A stretch of 64,000 nucleotides of DNA from Uloborus plumipes. Taxonomy: Eukaryota > Arthropoda > Arachnida > Araneae > Uloboridae. Below, one piece after another: positions 54,668-64,000 of this stretch; the stretch's first letter is position 1; every line of letters begins with the position of its first letter. The stretch lies in NCBI GenBank assembly GCA_038373865.1, contig JAXGGA010001164.1, positions 102,383-166,382 of the forward strand, written 5' to 3'. A model generated the notes under the pieces. That model had not been told where the DNA came from, ran no database searches, and saw nothing but the letters and a program-made list of their open reading frames with translations. The position numbers and the translations under genes are program-made.

Positions 54668-54904
54668 AATAAATCTAAAGCTACCATGGTAACTTGTTTG
54701 TAAATTTTGTAAATAACTTTTGCCTTTAACTGTTTGTAATATTACTCTATCAATGTTATTATTTCTTTCATGTTCTCATTGTTATTTTGTATCATGTGTA
54801 CGATTGGTTATCATGTATGTAATGTGTGCATCTGTAAATTTTCCCTTGCTTCTTTTCTGGGGATTGTACTGCCCGGGACGTGCAGTCCTTAGGAAGGGGG
54901 GCAA
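54668..54904 (+). other. Pol-to-LTR spacer with polypurine tract
   Basis: Short non-coding spacer. AGGAAGGGGGG at 54891-54901 is the polypurine tract that primes plus-strand synthesis, three bases before the 3' LTR. No env. Confidence 0.8.
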
Positions 54905-55514
54905 TGTTAAAAATCTTGTAAATAGTTGTTGTTTTTCCTGCCTTGCATCATTTTCACTAGTTTTGGTTTTATCTGGCGACATGTTGCAAAAGTATCTGAA
55001 GATATCACTTCTACCATTTGTATACCGACCCTGTAACGTTTTGTAGTTTTTACACTTGCCCTATATTTAATAAGCATGAAGATATTTTCGCGTGGTTTTT
55101 TTTCTTTTATCACTAGAATTCGTTGAATGGATTATGTAAGTTTGTGAATGAACGAACACTCCGGATTTTGCTAGAATATTGTGGAAATATCTTTTCGAGT
55201 ATAAATAGCTGGCCTTGAACACAGTCAGTTAGTTTTTCTCAGATGGGATTTCTGAGAGGTTCGGTTTTATTCGCTTTGGGCGGATGTTTGTTTTGCTTTT
55301 GTAATTGCTTAATTACTGTTCACGTTAGATACGTGGTGCTGAGTTACTGTTGAGAGTACAGTGTACTGTTTGCTACCTAATTGCTGGATGTTTAGCAATT
55401 GTTTCCTGCTCCTTTTGCAAATAAGTGTACATACTTGTACATAAATTTATAGTTATTTCCTCAAGATTGGAATGCTCATTTAAAGAAAGTTGAAGGTGCT
55501 ACGGACTCGTTACA
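54905..55514 (+). repeat. 3' LTR
   Basis: TGTTAAAAATC ... CGTTACA. Differences from the 5' LTR cluster in U3 (about 55100-55270). One changes the polyadenylation signal from AATAAA to CATAAA at about 55440. Confidence 0.92.
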
Positions 55515-55518
55515 ATAC

Positions 55519-57198
55519 GTTTGAAAACTATTTGAAATGAAAGAAATCTTAAAAGCTTTAAATACTTTGCAAAGGAAAAATATTTTCATGAATTTCACTT
55601 TAGAAAAAATCTCAAGTACAAAATGTAAATTTTACATTTAAACTATCCAATATTCAGCATTAAAAGAAGTGTACAGTGAAATTTTAAGCAACTTAGAAAT
55701 CCTAAACTTTACTGTGTAAGAAAAGGAACGAGAGCATTAAAAAAAGTTATCATTGAATAAATGTTTATTAATTAGCATTTGTTTATTAAATACTTTACGA
55801 AATATCACATATTATGGCTGAAAAATATTTTGTACAATTTATTTGTTTAAAACAAGAATTTAAATTTGAAAATTGGTACTTTTTATTAACGCGATAATTT
55901 CCAGGAACAAAAAATTTCCCCTCTTTTACAAAATTCTTACATGGCGATTGAATTTCTTTAACTCTCTTACTCTCAACGCCAACCCCGTATTGCAGTGATT
56001 GACCAAAAGTAGCCAAATTTTAATTCTTACATTAACTAAGTAAAATGGTTTGTTTAATGATGTTTATTCGGAAACCTGATTAAGTGATTTACTTTAAAGG
56101 GTTACAGTACCTCAAAAATGACCAAAAGACCAAAAAAGAAATTATTGCTTATTTCAAAAGTGAAAGTTATTTAAAACAGTCAGAAAAAATAGCATTGTTC
56201 TAGCTAAATTATTTAAAAAGTTATGAGTGACTTTAGGGCATGCATGCTATGTGTTCTAATGGAAAAGCCAAACTTTGCTTTTTCTAGGTGATCAGTTTTT
56301 AGTGTTTGGGTCAATCCATTTCAAATCACCCAATATGAATAAAATTTGTTGCTCGACATTTTTAATTTTTCTGATTTTTTTATCATGGATTACCTATGGG
56401 TAGACATGAACAAAACTGCAATTGAAAAAAATTTACATGCTATCTTTTTTATTTGGCAGCCATTTCAAAATGGCGATTTGGCAAATTTGACAGAAAAACG
56501 GGGTTTGCGAAAAATTTTATTACCAAGTCGTTTTTAAAGACATCAAAATAATTTAAAAACCAGTGTGTTCAGCTTAAAATGACCTTTAAATACACCTTCT
56601 TTAAATTTCCTTATCATGTAAGAAAGTTGGTCAAAATCTTTCTCGAAAAACTAGAAAAAAACGTAGAATTTAGTAATTTTTAAGACCATAAATTTTTATG
56701 AAGGAAGAGAGACTCAGCAATATTATTTTATTTCTGTGTTTGAGTACTCATAATACTACCAGCAGCATAAGTTTTAGTCTTTAGAATGAACTCTTTTTTT
56801 CTACGGGTCTTCAAAAATAGCGGAAAACGCGAAAATGCCCATTTTCATAGGTCAATATCTGAAAAGGGACTGAATGAAAAAAATGAAAATTGCATAAAAT
56901 GTTCTTTATACTAATAAGAATATCTCACAAAAAAATTATGACTGAGACTCAACTGCGTTTTGAGTTATAGAGCTGTGAACTTCAACTAAAAGGCTACCTT
57001 TTTTATACACTCGTGCAATGCTAAATTAGCAACTAAGGCTTAAAATTATCTTAACTGACAAAGTTAAATAATGCTGAAATCTATAAGTTAACAATGCACT
57101 TTTAATTACATCTTTTTTTTTTTAATAATCAACAGTAGTACTATCGTAAAATGAAATACCGTTCTTGAACTTACCCACATGTTTTATGCATTATAATG
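55519..57198. other. Non-coding; lone GGGTCAATCCATTTCAAATC end at 56307
   Basis: AT-rich. The string at 56307 resembles the ends of 14606-16525 (GGGTCATTCCACGTCAAGTG), but no partner end was found. No gene supported. Confidence 0.4.
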
Positions 57199-57598
57199 GT
57201 GTAAACTAGGGATGCACCGATTAATCGGCATTACCGATTAATCGGCCATAATCGGCCACTTTGCCGATTTTGAATAATCGGAAAAATCGGGCCGATTAAT
57301 TGGCTGAAAAATATTTTTCAGATATTATTCTTTAAAGTATATTTTAACTAGGAAACTATGATCAATAATTTTATTAACAGTAATAATAATCCTCACAGTT
57401 CATATAAAGTTTTTTAAAAATGATTTCTCCTACTTTGAATAAATATACATAGATAATGATGCAACATTTTTCATGTGATGATAGTTTTCTCCTAAACACA
57501 GTGCTTTCAACTCTAATTTTCAAATAATAACCTCTAATTTTCAAATAATAAAAGTATTGAATTAAATTGCTACTGATTACTAAAATGGTATACGCCCA

Positions 57599-58085
57599 AA
57601 ATGTCACTGCCGAAATGTCGCGGGCCAAAATGTCGCGGCCAAAATATCGCTGGGAAAAAATGTCGCGGGCCAAAATGTCGCGGGTCAAAATGTCGCCGGT
57701 CCAAAATGTCGCCGGTCCAAAATGTCGCGGTCTAAACTGTTGCGGGTCAAAATGTCGCCGGTCCAAAATGTCGCCGGGCCAAAATGTCGCGGTCTAAAAT
57801 GTCGCTGGTCAAAATGTCGCCGGTCCAAAATGTCGCGGTCCAAAATGTCGCGAGCAAAAATGTCGAAGGTCCAAAATGTCGTGGGCCAAAATGTCGCCGG
57901 TCCAAAATGTCGTGTGTCCGAAATGTCGCCGGTCAAAAATGTCGCGTGTCCAAAATGTCGCCGGTCAAAAATGTCGCGTGTTCAAAATGTCGTCGGTCAA
58001 AAATGTCGCGTGTCCAAAATGTCGCCGGTCAAAAATGTCGCGGGCAAAAATGTCGCCAGTTCAAATGTCGTCAGACAAAAATGTA
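57599..58085 (+). repeat. Left terminal minisatellite, ~14-17-bp CCAAAATGTCGCCGGT unit
   Basis: About 30 units with variable spacers (GGTCC, GGGCC, GGTCAA). The open frames it produces are repeat artefacts (NVAxPKCRRSKMS), not proteins. Confidence 0.92.
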
Positions 58086-58639
58086 GAAGATCCGACATTG
58101 ATAGTACCAAAAATTAAATTATATGAAAAGACTTTTTTACACCAAATTAGCAAGAGATTGCTAATTGCTGTTGATGAACGTGTGCGTTAATGATAGAATG
58201 GACTAAAATTTTTGAAAAAAAATTAAAAAAAAATTACCCTTTCGGCTTGTAACCGTTTCGAGCGCTTTCCAAGAAACAAATAGTTTTCAAACAAGCGTCC
58301 GTTATTTATTTACAATAGCTTATTTAACGTGACTCGCTATCTACCAACTTAAAAACGAATAGATTAGCAGCTCAAGCCAAGTTTAATTGATATCGAAAGG
58401 AAAATTTATATGTTAAAAAAGAAGTTGAAGAAATGTGAAATGAATAAGACAGATATACAATGTTTGACATTTGTTTTTGTTAAAATTTCTTACATGATTG
58501 AAACCAAAATACCAAACATTTTTTATAAAAATTAAAAAATACTGAACCATGAAAAACTTTACACATAATTTGATTTTAGATAGAAATTTTATTTACACAT
58601 CAAGACGAAGAAGCTTTCCACAAATCGTAAAAAGAGATC

Positions 58640-59268
58640 TTCGTTTTGAAAATAAAATGTCGACGCACATAAAATGTATAATGTGACTGGACCATTAATA
58701 GCTCTTTTAAATTAATTAAAAAGGAGAGAGAGAGAGCAGTGAATAGTAATAAAATGAAATTGACATATTTACATATTTACGATAGAATGTGACTGGACCA
58801 CAAATAGCTACTTTAAAGTTATAAAAAAAGCACGGTGAACAAAAATAAAGAGAAATGTACATATTTACAATTACGTTGCAAAAATGCACTGGACAATCCA
58901 ATAGGTAGACCCTCAATCGCTCCTCTAAACTCAAAAAAAAAAAAAAAAGCGCGGAGAACAATAACAATGAGAAATTTACACATTTACAATTGCGTTCTAA
59001 AAATGCACTGGACATTCCAAAAAAGTAGACCATCAATTGCTCCTTCAAAAAAAGAAAAAAAAAACACGGTGAACAGTAATAAAGAGAAATATACATATTT
59101 ACAAAAGAAGACCATCAATTGTTCCTTTAAATTCAAAAAAAAAAGCACGCTGAACAACCATAAAGAAAAATTTACGTATGTACAATTACGTTGTAAAAAT
59201 GCACTGATCAATCCAAAAAAGTAGGCCATCAATTGCTCCCTTAAGTTCAGAAAAAAAAGCATGGTGAA

Positions 59269-59312
<44 letters not shown>

Positions 59313-59460
59313 TGCAGTTACGTTGTAAAAAATAATGCACTGATCAATTCAAAAAAGTAGACCGTCAACTGCTCCCTTAAATTAAAAAAAAAAAAAAACT
59401 GTGAACAATAATAAAGAAAAATTTACATACGAACAATTTCGCTGTTAAAATGCACTGATC
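58640..59460 (+). repeat. Tandem repeat, unit ~95-135 bp, about seven copies
   Basis: Units share TACATATTTACAATTACGTT, AAAATGCACTGGACAATCCA, TAGACCATCAATTGCTCC and AAAAGCACGGTGAACAATAA. Length varies mainly through the A run in each unit; one is a 41-base A run at 59270-59310. Confidence 0.85.
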
Positions 59461-59924
59461 AATTACTTTTTGGCAATCTGAAATCAATTTGAATATTATA
59501 TTTGGCGCTAAATGTACACCATTCGCATTCCGTAAGGCGTTAAAAGTATTTCCAACATTGCGGTATACCATAGCAAATAATATGGACATGAAAACGAACT
59601 ATTGATTGGATGTTTGGCGAGAAAATATAGTAACATACTTTGATTGAAAACAGCAATAGGTATAAAGAACAAAATAGTGTTCGTCTGGCAAAAAATGTAT
59701 GACATCTAAGCCTCTACAAATCTAAAGGAGTTCCGAAATATGAAACTGAATCCCATTTGTTTTTAAAAAATGATTAATCTGTTAATCAAATACATTTTTT
59801 ATCCTTTATACTTGAGATTGTTATTGGAAAACTTCCATTATTGAGAGCTCTTGGCGCGATTTAAAAGATCGCCAAATTTACGTAGCAAGCAATTCCAACT
59901 ATCTGCCAGAGAATTGAGTTAATA

Positions 59925-61250
59925 GGGGAGACTGGGGACGGTTGTGACGCGGGGCGGTTGTGACAGTCGTCATATTAGCTAAACCATAATTAATACCTGG
60001 TTGAAGCAAAGAGAGAGAGTATCAGCATGTTTGTCTGAATGTGTATCAAAGCATTGCGGTAGCCATCGAGTGACATTAACGCTAGCAGAGGGGTTGGTTA
60101 CTTTTTAACAGTCAACAGTAAGTTTTTTTGTTCGATGTCTTTTAGTAATTCCTGTTGAATGGGTACAGATAAAGAAATGAAAGTTTTCTCCCCGTTAGTA
60201 GTGAACCTCAATAGTGAAATAGCAGTGATTACATTTTATGTAGGCTATTTTGTATTGCCATGGCGATTGCTGTTTTCAAAAGTAGTGGGTTGGGGTCGGT
60301 TGTGACAAATTGCATGGGGACGGTTGTGACACGAGTAAAACATGTTTTTATCATATTTGATGCCCATAATACGCTAGGAGAAGACAGAAATAGGGCAGTG
60401 TGACCTAATGAAATATAAAGAAGCTTATAAAGAAGTGAAACTTTTTTTTTTCTTTCGGAAAGCTTTGGAAATGCAACGTTAATCGTAAGTCTTTGCTACG
60501 AAACATTCATTTGCAAACGCGATGGAGCCGGCCGGCGCTGTCACAATGAAAACAACGTGTGCGTAGGTTATATTGCTCATAATAAAGTGTTTTTGAGCTT
60601 ACATATACGCTGAAAGCAGATATGAGAGTAAAATGGCTACTGAGGAATGGTTCCGTTCATTTATGAATAGAAGTGTTTCACGTCTGTTCGTGTAGCTCAT
60701 GCAACTAGCCTTTCAAGAGTAACAAGCTTCAATAAAACAAATAAATGTGGAATCTTTCTTTGATACTTGAGAATTGTTATGAACAGACACGGTTATGACC
60801 CACAGGATGTGCATACTGTTGCCAAAACAGACGTTACGAAATTCCAAAAACCTGATATTTTTGTAAACCTTGGTATAAGGCTACTTCAACTGAACGAGAC
60901 ACATTGTTAAATGTTAAACTTTCCCAGATGAAGGTTATGTTGAATTACGTTTAATATTACTTGAAATTAAAAGTGATCTAGACTGTTTTGCTGTATTTTT
61001 GAACTTGTCACAACCGACCCCAAGCACTGTCACAACCGCCCCTGGGGTGGGGTCGTTTGTGACACTTTTTCCTTTTCTGTTTAATTTGGTCCTGTGAGTT
61101 AACTATTGTACTTAGGGCGAAAATTTTAGTGTTTATAAGCAGGCAAATAAACACTTTAACATAAAAACAACTTTAAACCAGCTCACAGGCATTGCTAAGG
61201 GATCTATGGGGGAGCAAATGAAAATTGTCACAACCGTACCCAGTCTCCCC
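59925..61250. mobile_element. 1.3-kb TA element with GGGGAGACTGGGGACGGTTG ends and repeated GGTTGTGAC motifs
   Basis: TIR GGGGAGACTGGGGACGGTTG at 59925 mirrors CAACCGTACCCAGTCTCCCC ending 61250. TA on both sides (59923-59924, 61251-61252). GGGxCGGTTGTGAC or its complement occurs about nine times: near the left end, near 60297 and 60317, and around 61010-61060 plus the right end, in opposite orientations. These look like transposase-binding sites. Superfamily uncertain; no transposase frame. Confidence 0.75.
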
Positions 61251-61465
61251 TACACTAAATACTCGATTGGATTGATGAAAGCCTTCGAAATGGAGTTTTA
61301 AATTGAAATTACAAAGACAGAATTAGGTCTAAAATTGAAATAAAAAAATTAACTAACCATCGGATTTTGTTGAAACTGGTCTCTAAACCTTCCCAGTACC
61401 AAAAGGAACAAACGGTGAAAATTTCAGGCAAATCTCCCGGGTAGTTTCTGAGATCTTAGGGAACA

Positions 61466-61492
61466 CACACACACACCCACACACACACACAT
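61466..61492 (+). repeat. CA microsatellite
   Basis: (CA)n with one CCC interruption. Confidence 0.9.
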
Positions 61493-61650
61493 TTACCAAC
61501 ATTCATTTATATATATATAGATGTAGAGGGACCCAAACTAAGTATTTTAGCAAAAATATATTCCTCAATGCGCCTTAGTTTTTGAGATATAACGATCCAA
61601 AGTTCAGCTCGAAGTTGTTACAGAGGTACGGTTGAGCAGTGGGCACAACA

Positions 61651-61716
61651 GCGGCCGTAGCCCAGTGAGCAAGGTCCCCCACTCCGACCGCTGGAGGTCT
61701 GGGGATCGAGTCCCGT
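61651..61716 (+). repeat. tRNA-like (SINE-type) segment, left arm
   Basis: TAGCCCAGTGAG (61658-61669) fits a pol III A box and GGATCGAGTCC (61703-61713) a B box. The spacing is normal for a tRNA-derived SINE head. It lacks a clean acceptor stem, so I do not call a functional tRNA. Confidence 0.5.
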
Positions 61717-61852
61717 GAATTAACAATATTAAAAATTGAAAAAAAAAAAAATCTTTTCTAAATGAATAAATAAATAAAATAAAAATGAATAATTAAACGA
61801 TTAACTATCGAATTTTTTTTGATATTAAAGAAAAAAAAAAAAAAAATACGTC

Positions 61853-61919
61853 ACGGGACTCGATCCCCAGACCTCCAGCGGTCGAAGTGGGGGACCTTGC
61901 TCACTGGGCTACGGCCGCT
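61853..61919 (-). repeat. tRNA-like (SINE-type) segment, right arm
   Basis: Mirror copy of 61651-61716 with a few differences (CACTTCGACC for CACTCCGACC); same A and B boxes on the minus strand. Confidence 0.5.
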
Positions 61920-62047
61920 GTTGTGACCACTGCTCAACCGTACCTCTATAATAACTTCGAGCTGAACTTTGGATCGTTATATCTCGGAAACTAAGGCGCA
62001 TTGGGACATATCCTTTTGCTAAAATACTTAGGGTGGGTCCCTCTATG

Positions 62048-62467
62048 TAATATATAAAACTCATCAAAATCGGTGAGTGACAACCTGTAAGGTCCCCTTG
62101 TCAGAGTTACATACCTACAACCAAACAAACAAAAAACAAACAAACCCACATGTGAAACTAATAAAAGCGTATTAAAAAGGAAGAAATTTAGCATCCCTGG
62201 GCCCTAAGTACAGCCCTGAATAAACTATGGCATTATTTTGGTCCTTAAATAATTTAAGCGTTAGAAGAAATCAATTTAGTTACATTTTTGTTAATAAATT
62301 AAGCTAATTTTCTAAACTGTTACGTTTAAAAAAAGTTACTAAACAGGTGTATTTATCATATCGTGATAAGCTTATTAGCAAAATTGAGCTACATAATTAA
62401 GCTGCATTGAATTTGTGAATTGCTGGAAACATTAAATCTGTACTATGCACTTAGTGTCATTTAGAAA
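62048..62467. other. Nested-element interior, nothing recognised
   Basis: AT-rich with (AAAC)n near 62125-62150. Nothing coding. Confidence 0.4.
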
Positions 62468-62705
62468 CGGCTATATTTTGGACTGGAAACATTTTGGACC
62501 GGCGGCCTTTCGGACCGGCGTTATTTTGAACCGGCGACATTTTGGCCCGGCGATCTTTTTGACCGGCGACATTTTGGCCCGGCGACCTTTTTGACCGGCG
62601 ACATTTTGGCCCGGCGACATTTTGGACCGGCGACATTTTGGGCAGACGATATTTTGGACCGGCGACATTTTGGCCCGCGACATTTCGGCCGCGACATTTT
62701 GACCA
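62468..62705 (-). repeat. Right terminal minisatellite, same unit inverted
   Basis: GGCGACATTTTGGxCC repeated about 14 times, the complement of the left array unit; ends CGACATTTTGACCACAAACC at 62711. Confidence 0.9.
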
Positions 62706-63120
62706 CAAACCTACTAAAATATATGAATTAAAAGTACTCCTAAACTGGAGTATTCACCACACACTCCCCCACCCCTCCTTCTCTTTTTATAAATTTTTAT
62801 TTCCAAAATACATAACTAACAATGTGTTAATAATATTATTGACACTAATGTGAAAATTGGTTCAAAGAAATTTGATAAAATATTGAAATTATTTTGTGAA
62901 AACTAGGAAAATGGAAAAAAATCTTTTCCCAGAATTAAATGACTTTCTATTTCTAAACTTGGAATTGTGTAAGAGATTAAAAAACAGTGATGGTAAAATT
63001 GGTAGTAGAAAAGGAATTATCCTTATCATTAATCGGCTCAGCCGATTAATCGTCAGATTATTAACAGCCGATAAATCGGTAATCGGCCAATTTGCTTATC
63101 GGTGCATCCCTAGTGTAAAC

Positions 63121-63708
63121 TATTACACATAATAATGTTTTTTAAATATACTTTTGTGTTCAACTCTTAACTACTTGCCAGTTGTAATTTTGGTTAGAAA
63201 ACTGAACAAACATGATATTTCGTTACACATTTTATCAGTTGTGTGTTCTTCCAGAAAAAGTTGCGAGTTCCAATGAAGTAACCTTACGTACTATTTTCTT
63301 TGTGGGTACCACACAGTATCATTTTTTGACAGTTGAACGGCAGTTTTTGGTCCAGAAGGATGAAAGAAATGCACCAAAATATCATTGTCAGCTTCACTTT
63401 TGTCTCCAACTTTTCCCATCCACCACTTCTCAACGTATATATACAGGCACTCATTTATTATTTGTGAATGACGACACATTTGAAAATAGTATTGAATTCT
63501 CATGATCATCAAACCTAAAGCCTGTGGAAGTAACAAAGCACATGATTTGATTGTTATTTAAGGAAACATATCTGTAATCTGTGATAATCTTGTGTCTTTC
63601 ACTGTTAAACAATATTCAAATATTTCAGTCAGTGTGTTTTCCATTCGCTGAATTACAGCTGAAGAAACATACATATATGTTGTTTAACAGTGAAAGGCGC
63701 AAGAGGTT
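63121..63708. other. Non-coding, nothing recognised except a small inverted pair
   Basis: CTTTCACTGTTAAACAATA near 63597 mirrors TGTTTAACAGTGAAAGG near 63680. Otherwise AT-rich sequence with no supported gene. Confidence 0.4.
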
Positions 63709-64000
63709 ATATATTTTGTGTATACTAAATTTATTTAGTAAATTCTACAACGTACTAATGGAATTGAGTATTAAAGGTGATTACTATATATTAGGTAAAA
63801 GAGATTCCCTTGAACATTTAAAATAATTGATGAAATTGGTAGTGAGTATACTTACCACGGCCTTATAAGTGGTTAACCGACTATTTTTTGCAAAAAATTG
63901 CATTTTTGAGACTTATATTACGAACAAATTGCCAAAACACTCCATTTTTGCACAAAAATTGCACTTTGACCCCCTCCTTAATCAGAAGCTGTATCCGCCC
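63709..64000. mobile_element. Copy of the 23643-24274 hAT MITE, cut by the window edge
   Basis: Aligns with the right half of 23643-24274 (TACTAAATTTATTTAGTAAA, CTTACCACGGCCTTATAA, GACCCCCTCCTTAATCAGAA). It lacks the 228-bp TA MITE and shows the intact TA at 63785-63786. The end runs off the window at TCCGCCC. Confidence 0.82.

Larger units (their letters stand above)
49163..55518 (+). mobile_element. Complete Ty3/gypsy LTR retrotransposon with target duplications
   Basis: Order: ATAC duplication (49163-49166), 5' LTR (49167-49775), primer-binding site (49780-49797), gag (49873-51069), pol in another frame (50966-54667), polypurine tract (54891-54901), 3' LTR (54905-55514), ATAC (55515-55518). 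A 5-bp reading, AATAC, is also possible because the LTR ends in A. Pol order protease, reverse transcriptase, RNase H, integrase is that of Ty3/gypsy. There is no env frame between pol and the 3' LTR. Both frames are open end to end. By eye the LTRs differ at about 20-25 positions in 610 (near 96% identity), so this is not a brand-new insertion even though both frames survive. Confidence 0.96.
61521..62047. repeat. Long inverted repeat (~198-bp arms) containing tRNA-like sequence
   Basis: Arms 61521-61719 and 61852-62047 are near-perfect complements, including GATATAACGATCCAAAGTTC and GGTACGGTTGAGCAGTGG. The loop of about 130 bases is A/T-rich. Each arm ends inward with a tRNA-like segment. 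Confidence 0.88.
57587..62711. mobile_element. Mutator-like element with minisatellite termini and 9-bp duplication
   Basis: TACTAAAAT (9 bp) stands at 57578-57586 and 62712-62720. The uninterrupted relative at 22541-23276 has one diverged copy of this site. Ends GGTATACGCCCAAAATGTC and, on the complement, GGTTTGTGGTCAAAATGTC are inverted, and both lead into arrays of the same AAAATGTCGC unit. A 9-bp duplication, ends starting with GG and long repeat-rich termini are typical of Mutator-like elements. The 4-kb interior has no transposase and contains further repeats, so it is non-autonomous or gutted. Confidence 0.7.
57207..63112. mobile_element. hAT-type shell (TAGGGATGCACCGAT ends) enlarged to 5.9 kb by a nested element
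   Basis: A perfect 8-bp duplication GTGTAAAC (57199-57206, 63113-63120). TIRs TAGGGATGCACCGAT and ATCGGTGCATCCCTA with CCGATTAATCGG palindromes. The outer 380 bases on the left and 400 on the right align, in reverse, with the 736-bp MITE at 22541-23276. Confidence 0.88.

Noticed and set aside
57722..58190. Open frames of 100-131 codons rich in Cys, Lys and Arg, resembling a repetitive protein
   Set aside because: They arise from the AAAATGTCGC minisatellite; the same pattern appears in several frames and on both strands, and in the mirror array at 62457-62708.
58716..59340. Minus-strand frames of 118-126 codons with Phe-rich membrane-like runs
   Set aside because: The Phe runs are translated A/T homopolymers within a tandem repeat; there is no real membrane protein.
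61651..61919. Two functional tRNA genes facing each other
   Set aside because: A and B boxes are present, but there is no convincing acceptor stem or anticodon arm; a SINE-type origin explains them better.

Overview
The window is nuclear DNA of a large, AT-rich, transposon-packed animal genome, most likely an arthropod and plausibly a spider. This is inference: it rests on spliceosomal introns, an arthropod-style TATA plus TCAGT initiator in the LTRs, the mix of hAT, Tigger/pogo, piggyBac-type and Ty3/gypsy elements, and a tRNA-derived SINE. There is no bacterial-style gene organisation, no operon and no CRISPR array.

Host gene. I assembled one five-exon plus-strand gene from splice signals (coding exons 22285-22348, 27621-27679, 40883-40927, 42609-42653, 43149-43211). 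A TATA box lies at 22191 and a polyadenylation signal at 43383. It encodes a 91-residue secreted protein with a signal peptide, four mature cysteines and an N-glycosylation sequon that forms only across the exon 3/4 junction. Its introns (about 5.3, 13.2, 1.7 and 0.5 kb) hold much of the repeat load. A weaker exon candidate lies on the minus strand inside intron 2 (30253-30532).

Mobile DNA. Most of the rest is transposons, many placed to the base by terminal repeats and target-site duplications (TSDs). 375-944: decayed piggyBac-like element that keeps the transposase cysteine-rich tail. 2478-4907 and 25050-27434: two copies of one Tigger-like element with different nested insertions. 5009-5346 and 11431-12239: a TA MITE, the second copy holding an expanded higher-order tandem array. 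10472-10985, 17316-19045, 19899-20773, 22541-23276, 23643-24274, 31018-35008, 38170-40702 and 57207-63112: elements with hAT-type 8-bp TSDs. 49167-55514: a complete Ty3/gypsy LTR retrotransposon with open gag and pol. 57587-62711: a Mutator-like element with minisatellite termini and a 9-bp TSD, inserted in a hAT shell.

The most unusual item is at 19344-19740: an inverted-repeat element carrying one nearly complete type I hammerhead ribozyme per arm, on opposite strands. A second, decayed member with two mutated hammerheads lies in intron 2 of the host gene (36330-36660). Both end in the same unpaired 3' tail. The likeliest reading is non-autonomous Penelope-like elements or animal retrozymes. 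Several nested insertions can be dated relative to one another because an empty copy of the same site exists elsewhere in the window.
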